DNA of 64,000 bases from assembly GCA_003116995.1 (NCBI GenBank), contig BDSL01000004.1, forward strand, positions 1,860,001 through 1,924,000, read 5' to 3'. The DNA is from Yamagishiella unicocca (Eukaryota; Chlorophyta; Chlorophyceae; Chlamydomonadales; Volvocaceae). The notes beneath the pieces were generated by a model. It did no database searches and had not been told where the DNA came from. It saw only the letters and a list, made by a program, of their open reading frames with translations. Below, in pieces: positions 10,265 through 23,697 of the stretch (its first letter is position 1; each line of letters begins with the position of its first letter). The position numbers were made by a program, and so were the translations under genes.

Positions 10265-12281
10265 TATGTTCTAGGCTTGCGAGTCTTAAAACAAATAAAA
10301 ATCAATATACCCGATTGTAAATTACAATGGCAACGATAGCGTAATGAGCCCAATGATGATTTGTGAGGTCGGTATGTGGTGTACTACCGGTACCATCATT
10401 TGCATTCCCCGCTTGCAATATGCCCGGGCGCATTTCAGCTGGGAATAGGTTAATCGGTTACCTGTCAGAAAGGAAAGTGCAATTGACTTCCCTTCGTCCT
10501 CTTGATGTGACACCCCCCCCCTTGCCGCCACCAACGGAAGCGATCACAAGTTGTGGTATCTCGACAAACTGCCGATGAAAAGCAGGCCTTCAGCCATCAG
10601 CATCGCGGAAGGGCCCCGCCTCCAGGCTTGACGCACACGCGGTGCACATGGAGTCGTATGCCCACATGGTTGCCCCGCGTTATGTTTGTAAAGCGTAGGG
10701 AACCTAATAATCGTCCCGTTCCGTGGCACCTTCCCTGCACTGCCACATCAGGAGCCTTCCAACGCACATTGGTGACAGCCTCTGAATTATGGGGGTTCTG
10801 AAGAGGTCAGAGCGCTTGCAGCGAGCGTGATGTGTCAAGAGGTGTATGGGGCTCGGGGGTTGGGCGGGGACCGGGAGGGGTTGCTCCCAATGCAATCCCC
10901 CGCTAAGTTATGACGTGGTAAGTATCACCGCACGGCCCCTCCGGCACGGAAATAATGCAAGCGGTGTGTGGTTGCGGGCATCAGTCGCTTTACTTTGCTG
11001 CCGACATCCTAGATCAGAAGATGGGAAGGTGGCAAATGCAGTCACTGAATGTGCCCTTTCTCCAGGAGTCTATTACGGCAGGCAAAGCCTAATAGATTGT
11101 GGCAAAACCTTCGTAACCGTCTGCGCCCGGGCAGGAGAGAGGTAGTAGCATGACGGACACGGCGGCACGCTCTTGTAAGTAGTATGTTTTTACACAGCAT
11201 TCACTCCACGTATGCATCAAAAACTACTCAGTCCCTGATGCGCTGTACCGCAACGGGCTCCCGTGAGCTTTCGTCTCCTAGGTACCCGTTTGCTGGAAGG
11301 CGAAAATCATGTCATAGATTACGCAATTCCGTATTGATGTATTCCGACTACAACGCGTGAGCCTTACGTGTTGCCTGTTGCGGGTATCAGGATAGATCGA
11401 CTATGACGCGTAGTATGTGACCATTCGTGCCTAAACGTTGACATCACTGTATGCATCCGGCGTAACAGCACACGTGGGTTTTAGGGCGGTGCCAGTAGTG
11501 ACATGTCGTGACAGCAGTGCGCTGGTGGTTAAACTTCCAAGGGTTTCCAGCTGAATTAGGTTCAGTGATTGGAATGTTGAAATGCTTACGTGCATTCCAG
11601 CCCAAGCGCGGTGACCAGTGCGGCCCACCCGCCGTACGGTATGTACGATGGCGGGCGCTTCCTTTGGTTCGGCAACTCCTTGCAAGGCAGAAGTCTGTAA
11701 ACGCAACACGGCATCACACACCCAGGCAGCACAGGGCCTTGTCACCGTCGGGCCCTTCTTGCTTGCCTTTAGCAGTCGCTCCTTCGCTCCGCTGGTCGCA
11801 TTGAGCATCCCTGTCCGAAACAAGCACACCGAAGCACCTGCAGGCTTTTACATTGCCCGTGTTCTTCAAAAGAAGAAAAGGTGAGATAATGCTAATGTAC
11901 CAGGGCCGGGTGTGCTGGTTTTCGTGGGTCGCGTCCGTGGTCTTGGGAGGCTTGAGCCACGTTCAGCAATTTGACGATCCCATATGACTTAGCAACTGAG
12001 TTAAAAGGAAACGTTATATTGCAAAGAATGCGGAACTTATGTCGGTAGCTTGCTGGCAACGGCGCGGTTATGGACCAGCCCTAATGCCGCTGCCTTTGGG
12101 CTTACCAACGCGATAACGGCACGTGTTTATGATGTGTGCATATCATAATGAATGAGAGTATTGAAACAGCGACTTTCTACATTGCAGGCCGCCGAAAGTA
12201 GGTGAAGGGTGCCTGTCAATTCCGGACAACTTTGGGAAAGCACAACACATCGGCTGCAGAGCGGAGAGCGGCGGAGTAAGG
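10265..12281. other. Divergent intergenic region, no supported gene
   Basis: About 2 kb between the Hsp33 start (minus) and the RING-CH gene start (plus). An AT-rich stretch at 10285-10325 lies just upstream of Hsp33 and may be its core promoter. Only short open frames without recognisable domains are present. Confidence 0.5.
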
Positions 12282-15200
12282 ATGTTGGAGGATAGCAGCG
12301 TACAAGTGGAGAGCCCACAGGCGCCTGTTGATATGGTGGGTTACGCTTATACTAAACATGACGTGTATGTTGGCGGCAAGAGCCGATGTGCTCTACCTGC
12401 CAAGCTGCAGACATGCAGGATCTAGGAAGTGAACTCCTGAATTTGTTTGATGTCCCCTGCAGTTGAGCGTTTGCTGCCGGATTGGTCGCTGCCGCGCCCA
12501 GCGCTATGTGGCGCAACCCAGCTGGCACCAGCAATACTCACCCTCTGCACCTGTCCCCCACGGCATCCTGCCCGCAGGAAAGCGACGATATATGCTGGAT
12601 TTGCCTGGACGGCACCAAGGATAGGGATCCCCTGATCAACCCATGCAGATGCCCGCGCAAGGTGCACCCCCGTTGCCTCGCGCGCTGGCAACTGCAACAA
12701 GCAGGCCGCTTGGAGGAAACAAATTGCAGGTGTGATGCCTTCCCCGCTATCAGACGATGGTTTTTTACGTCTGTTCGGAGCACGTGCACGAGCACCGTAC
12801 GCTGGGCCGCCCTAAACGTCTATGCAATGCAGTGCTCACCCCCAACCTGACCCACTCATCCTCTTTGGATGGCGACCTGGACCGGGGGTTTCCTCCACAC
12901 GTCTGACGCACCGCGTATAGCATTTTGTGAGCGCGTAGCGTACCCTTGTGGTGGAAGGGCGTGACTGCCAAAGGTGGTGGCCACCTGCACGCTTGCAACC
13001 GCATACTGGAACCCGCCAGAAAGGGTGTGGAATGAAGCGCCACCGGCGCCGGCAGTTGTGCCGGGCCTTTGTCGTCCGCAACAGCTGACGGTGTTGCTGC
13101 GTCCATTGCTGGTTGCTGCGCTTGGTAACGGCTGTTTACTACCGCGAGGATATATAATCCTCAGCGGAGGTCACTGGGGGGTCATTACGTGGGCTGATCA
13201 CGATGCGGGGAAAAATTGCCGTAGGGGATTATTACGAAGCCGGGCCCCATGAACGGTGCGGTGTGGCAGTGCTAGTTCCCAGTCCGGTGGTCGTCACCTC
13301 CCTGATACCTGATGCCGGTCGCGGGGCAAGGCAGGGTTGTGGCTGATGTAATGACTGGCCGGACTTGGCGTTTTTGCTTACTGACTTGCGGCGCAGATAG
13401 GATCGATGTGAATGCAGCGACACCGCTTTTTGATGTGATTATGTTAGTATAATCACAATACTCGTTTACTTTACTTGGTTAAGTTAGTAAAAAATCCTGG
13501 TACACATGGAAGCGCTGCCGGGCATGCTCACAGGGCGCAGCAGCGTCATTACCTCATCGCGTTGCTGGCTGTCTGCCTTAAACCCAACTCCTATCCAAAC
13601 CGGGTTCGGTTGATGGTTGATGGATCCACCACCCGTACCCTCACACGTGGTGCGTAATCGCCATCCAGGCTCTGCCAGCCATGTTCGGTGCTGCCACCGG
13701 GACTGGATGTACTCTCTCTAGCTCAGACCTACATCCTAGCCGCACCAAACACACGATCTTTGTGCTTATCTCATCACCCCCATCATTATCATTTTCCAGG
13801 CTCTTCAACTAGGTAGGAACCCCTACACTGCACTCCAGCCTTTACATTATGAAGATCGTGCCCCTGCCGGATTCGTGACCCAACATGCCCGCATCCTTCC
13901 CCGACTCAGACACCTGCAGAAGCGCGTTTTCTCCTCCCGTGCTGATGCTGTCGCGTGTGTCTCACCGCCCCCCCATCCCACGCATCACCGCCCCAACCTG
14001 CCAGGTTCTGCCAGTGCAACCTGGCGGATTGGAAGACCAGCCTCACACCCGAGAACCTCAAGCCGGATGTGCAGCGGGTGCAGCCCATCATGGTGGTGTA
14101 CTTCGAGGGGCAAATCCACAGGTGAGCGACAGCACTGCAGGGAGGGCTGAGCTGGGAAGGATGCAGGGTTAGATGGGCAGGAAGGAAGGAAGGGGAAGAG
14201 TATGTTGGGCGAGGAGAGAGAAAGGAAGGACGGGAATGAGCGAAGAGTAAGGCGGGACGCGGCATGGCTGGTCGCAGGGCCGTTGTTTGGCAATATTACT
14301 GGTGAAATGAAGGATACGGGGGATGTAGGCGGCGCAGGGCCAAGTTGACGGATGGTACATCGGGGGATCTGCCGCCTTGTCACTTGCCGGGGGTTCTCGG
14401 TTATTGGAGGCTGAGCTTGCAACCGGGGGGCCGGGATCGACGCACTATTTGGCGGATTGTGAACGCGAGCACCGAGCGGAGTGCTAGTGGCCTGCCGTCG
14501 TCAATGGCGGCAACTGCGCTAGCCGGTAGCTCGAGGTGCTGTGCACTCCAGTCGAAGCGTACGATCCCTTCCCTCGACCACCAGCGAATGAGAGGCTGCG
14601 CGGCAGAGCGCCCGCAACAGCCGCGCAGCTGGCTCAGAGCCGCGTGAGGAGGCGTGCCTGCGAACTGACGTCGGGATCTCGCCCTGCAGCTCCCGCTCCG
14701 ATTGCCTTGATGTGCCTGGCCTGTTATCAGGACAGCCACGGCCACTAGGGCCACCTGCGATGACACACGCCAAGGTCCGCAGCGGCTTTCCTCACACTCA
14801 TCCCTCCCTCGCCCTTTTTCGCCCACCCTCGCCCTCACGTCCCTCCCGCCTCCACCACACAGGATACCCGTAAAGCAAGGCCCCGACGGCCTGAAGGAGT
14901 TTACGTTGCGCATTCGTGAGCTGTTTCGCCTGCCAGACGACGTCGACATCTCCCTCACCTTCGGTTGCAAGGAGCCCCTCTCCGGCCAACACCTCAAGCT
15001 AGAGGGCATCGGCGCTTTCGACGCGGCGGTCCACTGCGCCTCAGTCGCAGCCGCCGAGCGGCAGCATAAGCTCAAGTCGAACGGTGGCAGCAGCGACGCC
15101 GGCGGCCCAGTCAGCAGCGGCGGCGCCACCACGGCCCCCGCGCTGCCGACCAGCGGCGGGGGCCTCCTGCCCCCTGGCTCCGAATCCGAAAACGCCGCCG

Positions 15201-17134
15201 ACACGCCTGGCCACGCATCCTCCCGCCAGCGCCTGCACCACCACTACCACCACAACCAATTAGAGCGGTCGGCCAGCGCCTTGGGCGGCATGGTGGCGTC
15301 GCCTTCCGCTCCCGTCTCCGCACAGACCTCCGGCGGCGGCGCTGAGGGCGCGCAGGGCAGCCTACATCCCGCCGCCTCGGCACCGGTGCTCTCTCACTAC
15401 GCCTCCGACTCCAACTTGTTAGCCGCCGCCCACCCACCCACGATGGTCTCTCCGCTCGCGCAAGAAATCTCGTTCCCGGGGTGCAGCAGCCTGTCCGATG
15501 AGCCGGCCAGCGCCGCGCACAGCGCCCGCACCAGCAGCGGCGGCGGCGGCGCGGTTGGCTTGGCGGCGTCGACGTCGCCGAGGCGCGCCGCCGCCGCCGC
15601 CGCCGAGGCGCGGCAGCTGCAGCAGCAGGGTGCCTCGGCCTCGGCCACGAGCGCTTTCGCCCACTCCGGCCTCACGCCGCGGACTGCGGATGTGTTGTCC
15701 ACGTCACCCTTCCAGGCGGCCGCGATGGCTGGCCGCTATGCCCGGAGATCAGCCGGGAGTGCTGACGAGCTACTATCGCCACAGCGTCAGCAGCAGCAGC
15801 TGCTACTGCATCCGCGCCAGGAGCAGCAGCCGCTTCTGCAGCCCCTGCATCCGCGCCAGGAGCAGCAGCCGCTGGTAAACCAGCACACGGCTCCGGCCGG
15901 CAGCGGACCGGCTGTGGTTTCGGAGGTGCCGCTCGCTGGCGCGATTTCGGAGCCCGGCGCGCGCCTGCTGCCGCTGTCTGGCCCGCAGACCCCTCCAGGC
16001 ACCTCTTTCAGCCACCTGCAGCCGTGCCAGCAGCAGCAGTACCAGCCGTCATCGGTGGAGGCTGAGTTTGCCTATTCAAGCTTCCCGTACTCGATGCCTG
16101 TCGGCTCGCCGTACGCCGCGCCGCTCTTACCGCCCCTTGCTCCCAACGGCAGCGGTGGCGACCAGCAAGGGCCTGACGACGTGCACCAGCAGCACCAGCA
16201 GCACCAGCAGTACCAGCACCAGCAGGCGCCGCAGGCGGCGGCCGCGCGCCCAACCTCGCCCTCCCCCGCGCCCGCCGCCGTCCCCCTCACGCCTCGTGAC
16301 CACTATGATGCCACGAGAAGCGCGGCCGCGCCGCACGCGCAGCCCACCCCAGCCCAGCCCACCAACAGCACCGACTACCTTCAACATCACCCGTCCCACA
16401 ACGCAGCTCCGCAGCGGTTCCAGGCTCCCGTCTTGACGCAGCAGCAGCAAGAGCTGGCGGCGTGTGTGGATCTCTCGGCCGCCACTACCACGGCCGCAGC
16501 AACCACACACCCCAGCAGCAGCGGCTGTAGCACTCCGGAGGGCGGGCCCGCCACTCCCAACCATCCCGTTGTACGACGGACCGTCGTCACCCCCACGACA
16601 CTTCCGCGCCTGCCCATGACCCTGCCAGTCCTCTCTAGCCCGCCGTTGAGTCCAACTGCAACCTCAAGCCGCCACCATCCCTACCACGCCGCCGCTGAAG
16701 CCGAAGAGCTGATTCCCCAGCTGCAGGCTGCGGTGGCTTCCAGCACCGGCGGAGGGCTGTCGTGCGACGAGAGCAGCTGCGGCGCCGCCGCGAATCGTCC
16801 CGTCCGCAGAACGTCCTTATCCAGCCCTCGCTCGGAGTACGACATGAGCCTGCCGTCGCCGGCTGACGACTCGGCGGCGCTGGGCTCCCTCACTGGGCGC
16901 CTAAAGTTTTCGCTGCGGGCCTTCTCTCGTAAGGTTGCGCGCAGTCTGAACTTCCAGCGGGGTATTACCGCTGGTGCGGGAGCTTGCGTCAGCGCGCATT
17001 CCGTCGGGCAGCTGTCATCGGTGGCTGAGACCGAGGCAGCGGAGGCGGAGGAGCAGGCAGAGGCAGAGATCGCGGCCGCAGCCGGGCGGGCGGATTGCGC
17101 CGCCGCCATGGTTCCCTCCGTCCGGCAGCATTGA
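12282..17134 (+). CDS. RING-CH (RINGv) protein with PB1-like domain and long low-complexity tail
   Basis: Four exons join in frame: 12282-12335, 12578-12729, 14005-14121 and 14863-17134, giving 864 residues. Residues 24-71 form a complete C4HC3 RING-CH finger: C24, C27, C41, C43, H48, C51, C68 and C71, with the usual W55 and a WK after the last Cys. The last Cys pair (CRFC) exists only after splicing across a 1.3 kb intron. RING-CH fingers bind E2 enzymes in MARCH-type E3 ubiquitin ligases. Residues about 84-170 (VVYFEGQIHRIPVKQG to the CASVAAAERQ end) look like a small beta-grasp/PB1-like domain. The remaining 690 residues are Ser, Ala, Pro and Gln-rich without motifs; no membrane segments are seen, unlike animal MARCH ligases. 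The first short exon is the least certain part. The ligase role is inferred from the finger. Confidence 0.85.
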
Positions 17135-18443
17135 CTTGGCGTCGTCGAAGGCCCGGCCGCGCGGTTGGACGTCCAGTCTGCGGACGAGACGCATGCGTTT
17201 GGATCGGCCGAGGGCGCCGGTGTGAGCAACACAGCCATGTGAAGTGAGACTCGCAAGAAATGCCCTGTGTTGCACGTATTGTACGAGCGCGCAGGGCGGT
17301 CGGCGAATAGTGCGGATGGGCGTGCCCGGAAGGGGGATGATCGCCGGAAGGTGGTGTGGTGTGGTGCATTGGGGGCTTGTAGCTAATGCACGGGTTATAC
17401 ATCTGTTACGGCGAGAATTACGTGACACGAGCGAAAGAGTGCAGCGACAGGCAGGTGCTCAAGGCACTGCCGAAGTGCACCGCATGTGCAGGTGGAACTG
17501 AGCCGCGCGCGGGCTTTGGAAGGTCGGCCGGGCTGTGGAGCAGGGCCTCCCTCGGGCACCATGCGCGCAGCGGCGGTTGGAAAAAAATGCCTTGCGTGTA
17601 CTGAGTGCGCTTTTCGACTGCTAATTACTTTTACACGATGGCGAGGCAATAATAGGGGCTCTGAGGACGTGGGCTGGGATTTCGCGGTGCATTGCTTGTG
17701 TTTTTTCTTTTCAATTGGCTGGAATGCGCCAAAAATACAACTCTTTTTTCGTTAGAGACTCAGGTCTTTATCGTTATACAATTGCCTCACAGTTGTGTGG
17801 ACGCTTTACTTTGATGGTACCAGGAGGCGTGCGAAGCATCGCCCTACACTAGCCCGTCGCCGCCAGGTCCATTAAGTCGTATAAATATAACTGTTGGGAG
17901 ATACGCTCCGTGCAAGCTGTGCTTCAAGCGTTCAACCCTTTAACATTGCGGATGACGCACTGGCAGAGCTTCTGTCGTTAACTTGTAGTTCTAATCCTTT
18001 AAGGCCGGAGGCGCCGCAAGCTCTGTGGTCGTGCGCCTCATGGAGGCGTCTGGAGGCGAAGGCTGTAAGAGTATCGAGGACAGATGACCTTGGGTGCATA
18101 TTGGTGCGCTCGCTCTTCAGACGCGCTGCTCAGGGCGCCTGACAGGGACTGACTGAGGGCACTTTGACAGCATGTCGGAGGTCTTGAAATACAGCCAGAA
18201 AGCCCTGCAGCAGGGAACATGCGTATCTGCTTTGCCACGTCATAACTGTAGCTGGCATCGCGCTGGAGTAGCCACCGTTGAAAGCTGCGTGTCGTGAAAG
18301 ACTGGCACTGCCCGCATCAAACCCACACGCTCCAGCCCAATTCGTCTCATCAGTAGGCATCTGTAGGCATTACTCTCATCGTGAGGCCCATGGCTCCTCC
18401 GTCTCTTAGTCTAGGAGGGGTTGTGCGGGCGGCTTCCTTCCGA
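17135..18443. other. Convergent 3' flanks
   Basis: 1.3 kb between the stops of the RING-CH gene (plus) and the DUF1499 gene (minus). Candidate polyadenylation signals are TGTAA at 18064-18068 (plus) and TTACA at 17631-17635 (minus strand); if both were used the two 3' UTRs would overlap. No coding feature seen. Confidence 0.45.
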
Positions 18444-21400
18444 TCAATAGTCGTAGCACTCGATCAGCTCGCAGCCAATGACTTGCCACCCCAACTTGTC
18501 GCGGAGCTCCTGCAGCCTCGCCTTCTGTGCTCCGAAGTCCGAAATGGGCTGTTGGATTGGCCAGACATATTTGACACTGCCTGTTGGTGTGTTGCAATTT
18601 TTAGGAGGAGGGCAGCGGCCATCAGATGATGAGGAAAGGGACTGATCAACGGGCGCATGAGGGCAGAGTGGTCTAGGTTGATTCTCATTTCTGCTGGGGG
18701 TCGAAAGGAAGACTGAGAGAGAGAAGAAAGCCGTGCAGGTTAGGGATTGAAGGGCCCTTGGCTGGCGCAGCTCTCCTGGGAACATTCCATCGTGCCTCCC
18801 CCTGCAACAAGGCTACCAAACGACCAACATAGCCCTGTCGCTTGGGATTGCGACAGCTTCGCTTGCTGCTTGACACTCAGCAGTTTTTCACCGATCGCAA
18901 TCCTTCCCTCCTCCCCATGTGATGTCACCGATCATCAGCCACAGCTCAAACCCACATCGCCACAATAAGATGTCGTCGTTCGCATTCGTGCATCCACACC
19001 CAAAGTTGCCTCACAGGGATGTAAGCCAAGCACGCCTCCTGCTTCCCCTCCCCTCCCTCCACGCCTCTTTTCTGAAAGCTGTGCTGTGCGGCGAGCCCGG
19101 CCCGGCAAGCGCACCTACCTGCCAGCGAGCGGTAGGTGACGAACGGCCCCTCGCGGTCGCCCTCCCAGTTGCGGTTGTTGACCGACTCGTCCTTGATCAG
19201 GAACCTGTGCGGAGGGGGCCCGCGAACAGGCGGCAGGCATGTCAGTCAACTACCGTTATGTGCGGGTCGGTTAGGGTGACAGGGTAAGAGGCAGCGAGAG
19301 AGCTGTGAAAAAGAATGGGAGAGGTGTGGAGCCAGCTAGCGCGCTGCTCTTTGGTCCTCGCTACCCCCCATACTATGTGGGGGAATGGGCACGGATGGAC
19401 CTAGATCCACACGTGCCCGTCTCCGCCCCGGCCAATGGCTCCGACCACCGCTCCAGGGACGGCACCGCGATCTCAGCTTCCAGATGTGAAAGTACGACCC
19501 ACTCAGCCTCCACGTGGTCAAGTACGACCACTCACTCCATGATGTCGTTCCCGAACAGCGATGGAGCCAGGAAGGCGCGGTACTCGCCAAAGTCGTACGT
19601 CTGCGACTGCACCAGCGACCACTCGGGGTACAGCGCCAACACCGTCCGCTCCATCTCCTGCGCGCCGGGGGGGGGGAGCGTCCGAGGCACCGAAACACGC
19701 ACACGCACACGCGCGGTCTGGATTGACTGGGCTCGGCAACATCGTACTCGCCCACTAGGCGAGCCCTTGGGCAACCGTCGCGAGGCTTTCTGCTGTGCTG
19801 AGGGCCGCGTCGATGGCGACTGAGGACGGCCGTACCAAACACGACTGCCTGGCGCAGCCTTACGCTCCCCACCGACAGACCCCATCTTGATCCCAACCCA
19901 CCTGAGCCGCCTCCAGGGAGGTGCGGGTCTTGGCCCGCCACGCGGGCGCGTAAAGCTGCGGAGGAGGAGCGAGGTGGTGCGGGTGATGGTGCAGGAGGTG
20001 GTGCGGGTGGTGGTGCAGGAGGTGGTGCGGGTGATGGTGCAGGAGGTGGTGCGGGTGATGGTGCAGGAGGTGGTGCGGGTGATGGTGCAGGAGGTGGCGC
20101 AGGTGGAGGGAAGGAATGGCAGCGAGGGGTCGCAACGAGGGGCGGCGGCGACGGCGGGAGTGGTCGGTTGGCTAGTTGTGGTGAAGGCACTGTCAAGGGA
20201 GGGCTCTGTGTTAGGTCACAAGTGCATGTGACTCCCCGAGGATGAGAGCCGCCGGCCCTCCTGGGATGGGAGCCGCCGTGCTGTCAGTAAAACGACCGGC
20301 CGGCCGGGCACTGTATGTAATAGCTGGGGCAACAACTCGACTCTAGGACGCCCTATGCCTTGAGGATTTCTGGGCGGCAGCGGCAACACGTGCTATCACC
20401 GAAGCCATTTTGGCGGTTGTCCCGCCGGTCGCCGCCCATACCTCATCCTGTCTTGTCGCACGTCCTTATCGCGCGATGCGCGGTGCGCATGACACCCAGA
20501 CGACCCTCAGCCGCCGCCCGTCCTCCCGCACTGCCGCTCACCTCGTTAGTGCTCGCTGTGGAGACGCAGTTGGGGTTGATGTTACCCAGGCACCCGCGAA
20601 TGGTCCTGAGGCAGGGGCGCGACAGGCGGGAGCAGGCGGGGGCAGGCGGCGGCGGTAACAAACACTTAACGTTGGTGACCTGCTGATAAGTCGATCGAAG
20701 ATCCATTGTGGTGGCGGTGGTGGTGGTGGTGGTGGTGGTGGGGAGAGAGCAGGAGAGAACACGAACACAGTCCGTCACGGGCGGTGGGGGCGCTGCCAGC
20801 TCGGTGCGTCAGGGAGCAGTAGCAATACATACTTGGTTGAGGTTTCGCGACTAGGGCGGTTGTGAGCGGTTGTGATCAGGGCTCGCAGAGGCTGGCGAGG
20901 GGGCTTCCGGCGCACACAGTCACGGTGAAGGAACCGCGGCGGAACGAGCGGCGATGGAGCGGGTGCTGGGGGCGACAGATTGCGGATTAAACAGTGCACA
21001 GGTGATGGTAAAGAGGCGTGGCAATGCTACATAGGTTGGATGCCCGGCGGGAGCATTGGCAGTGGCGTGGTTATTTGTGTGTGGGGGGTCGCTATCGCGC
21101 TGCACAGCGTTTCCCTGCACCCTTCGCTCCGCGTGAATTAGATCGTGGTGGTACCTCTGCTCACCCATCAGCGGTCACGCCGAGTACAATGGTCTTTTTG
21201 CTCTCTAGGTAGGGGTTGGCGAACGATGCTGGCGCGAACACCATCGCGGCGCTGCACGACAGAGCGCACGCAACTTGCGCCCAGCTTGGGCGCGAAGTGC
21301 TTGGTGACTTATCATCGTCATTGTTGTACTTAAGTGCCACCGCGCGTGGAGCATTTGTTTGCGGTGCCGCGCGCGTTGTGATGCCCCTTCTGTCTGGCAA

Positions 21401-21448
21401 GGAACGCAAACTACAGCAAGACGCCGCGCCCTTATTAAGTACCAGCAT
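18444..21448 (-). CDS. DUF1499 family protein, probably thylakoid lumen
   Basis: Six exons join in frame: 21165-21448, 20542-20605, 19902-19955, 19536-19657, 19119-19204 and 18444-18580, giving 248 residues from an ATG at 21448. The N-terminus looks bipartite. A basic, Ser/Thr-rich stretch (1-50) resembles a plastid transit peptide. It is followed by a hydrophobic segment (about 55-77, ending PASFA) like a Sec-type lumenal signal with no twin Arg. The mature part opens with GCLGNINPNCVSTASTNE, the CL...NCVS signature of DUF1499, and continues through the WR, Y-PEW and W-E-G-DREGPFVTYRS blocks to an ELIECYDY end. The family is widespread in bacteria and plastids but its function is unknown. 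The introns contain several simple repeats. The stop and all junctions are well defined. Confidence 0.83.
19974..20102. repeat. 24 bp minisatellite, about five copies
   Basis: Tandem GTGATGGTGCAGGAGGTGGT-type units of 24 bp in the second intron of the DUF1499 gene, with one unit differing (GTGGTGG for GTGATGG). Confidence 0.85.
20707..20740. repeat. (GGT)n microsatellite
   Basis: Eleven or so GGT units, one of them GGC, in the first intron of the DUF1499 gene. Confidence 0.85.
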
Positions 21449-23697
21449 GGTTGGTGCGCTCTGTTATGGATGTTAGAGCAGGATATTGTAAGCCATACAT
21501 CATACGGATAACGGTTGTCGTACCCAACTAGGCCTATAAAGATGGTGAACACGGACAACATTGCATATTCTATATCAAGGCATTACGTTCCTTAAAAATG
21601 CTCGATCTTATAGGTTACTCCTAAGGATGTCGGATTTTTCCATTTCGTTGCCTATGGACATCCGATTTCTCCCGACAGCTAACTGCATTTATTGAAGACA
21701 TAAGGTAAGCGCTGACAACCAGCCTTTTTTCCTGGTTCGAGGACCTGGGCTGCCGGTATCAGGCAGTGCATCTGAAAGGCGCTGCTGCGCAAAGACTCGA
21801 AAGCAGCTCGAAATCAGGTTGGGGCAGCTGTGGTCTGGACGTAGCCGTGCATTGCTTATTGCTATGGCAGCTTTCCGTCCCTGTGAAACCCAACCAGTCT
21901 ACCTAGCAACGCCAAGTAAAAGCCCCAGCAACCACTCCGCTCTGCATCGCCGTGGCCAACTCATATCCCCGCTGTACCAAGTCTGAAGCATGGCGAATAA
22001 CGCGAGGGTAATGGGGCAGTATCAGGTAATGGATACAACTTTGGTCAGTGTTATCATCCGCAGCGGCGCAGCGCCACGAGTTTGGCCAGCGCATTCCGGC
22101 GCAATATACAGCATACGTACAGTTGGGGGTAGACAAAGATGCTTCGCAGCGCGCCGCAGCAGCACGCAGAGGGCCTGCAGCTGGGCGCCCTACTCGGCCA
22201 GAAAAGAAAGAAAGAAGAAAAGTCAAGAGACCAATCACCGTGTCATCGGCACGGTCACCCAGACACTGCCACAGCAGGTTGCATGCAGTCTGTGACTCTG
22301 TATCCGGGGCACTCTCTACGTCACGAAAGTCACACAGTTTATCATTGCGCGCTGCCGCCTCCTTGCGCCGTTGAGGCAGGAGTGGCGGTACACGCAAACC
22401 CTTCCTGCCCCACCCGACAGGTGAGATCTCGACTCGGGATAGTTCACCCGCTCGTCACCCAACCCAGTCACAACACCGCAGTACATTGTCTGACATGCAC
22501 GCAGCGCATTCACACGAGGCACACACAGTTTCTACCGTTGCAGCAATACACGCTTGCAGTATTGCAGGGGCAGCGAAGCATCCCCTTCCCCCTACACAGA
22601 CACATACACACCAGGAGCTGTCGGGGGGGAAATAGTTGGCTTCTAGCCGGGGGACATGTTTCAGCCCCGCCAGCCCGCGATTCAGCCTGCTGGTGCCGTA
22701 CGGGTCCTATCACGTCGCACCTCACTTCCGCTTGCAGGTGGCCCCTTGTGAGACTGCTAGCCAGCAATTCACACGCTCCCTGGAGGTGCGATTATGTGCC
22801 GCCGTAGCACTCGACGACGCAAACGGGTCCTACTGCGGCCACCGACCACGCAATCCTGGTTGCCACCCTGGCCCGCGGTCCGCCGCTCCAACACTGTAAC
22901 CGTTACAACACTAGGCGCCCGTCACTGCAGCCCGAGGACCCCGAGGTCCCCGAGGACCCCGAGCACCCCGAGGGCCGCTGTCCTGGTCCAAGTCCCCGCT
23001 CCCCCCACCAGCCCGTCTTGGGCTCTGAACCCCAAACGTCCATGCAATATGAGGATGTCAACCCGAGCCGGTCAGCACTACTTGTCACTACAAAGTTTGT
23101 TACGAAACCAAAGTCATCAGACGCACGACACATATACACACACACGCACACGCGAGGTAAAAAGGGAGATTGCCTCCTACGAAATGGTAGCCCCCCGCGA
23201 CTTCCGTGTGGGAACTCCAGGGAGGACGTCGGGGCAGCCCGCAACCACGAGCTCGATGACCCCAGCAATGCACCATACGCGTTTCCACGCGGCTTCGGTG
23301 TTCGAGCAAGGCTCCTCCGTCCCTCATATGCCGCAGCTTGGAAACGAGTTCCCACGTACACGCCGACTCGACTCACAGCCGTCGTGCACACAAAACACAA
23401 CCGACGCCGAGGCCGTACGTACTGAGTTGGTTGGTGGGCGCGCAGATCCTCAGCGCTGCCATTCGCTCACCGCTAGCGCAGCGCAACGAGACCCAGGCGC
23501 GGCAGCCACTCGATCAGCTCCTGCCCTTTGCCATCACCTCGCTCACGACTCCTACATCCCCGCCTCGCCATCCCAGCGCTCGCGTTACCACCAACAACCA
23601 GCACGCAGCTGGCGGTCGAACACTGAATGCACGTGATGACGCTCCGAGCACTGCGCTAGGTGTTCTTGGCAGGGAGTTGGTCCTTCTCCTCAGGCGC
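21449..23697. other. Intergenic, no supported gene
   Basis: 2.2 kb upstream of the DUF1499 gene and downstream of the Pro-rich glycoprotein gene. Long open frames exist here (22139-22807 and 22794-23636 plus; 21903-22397 minus), but they lack domains and two begin with non-ATG codons. A short degenerate CCGAGGACC-type tandem run lies at 22930-22972. Confidence 0.45.

Noticed and set aside
12730..12850. Read-through end of the RING-CH open frame with CRCDAFP
   Set aside because: It would give a broken zinc finger; splicing at 12729 to 14005 restores CRFC, so this is intron.
14401..15204. Minus-strand 267-codon open frame
   Set aside because: Overlaps the RING-CH gene exon in which frame and splice sites are consistent; no domain and no usable start.
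21903..22397. Minus-strand 164-codon open frame
   Set aside because: Begins at TTG, has no domain, and no flanking exon joins it in frame.
22139..23636. Two overlapping plus-strand open frames of 222 and 280 codons
   Set aside because: No recognisable domain, amino-acid composition like translated random DNA, and no consistent splice structure.
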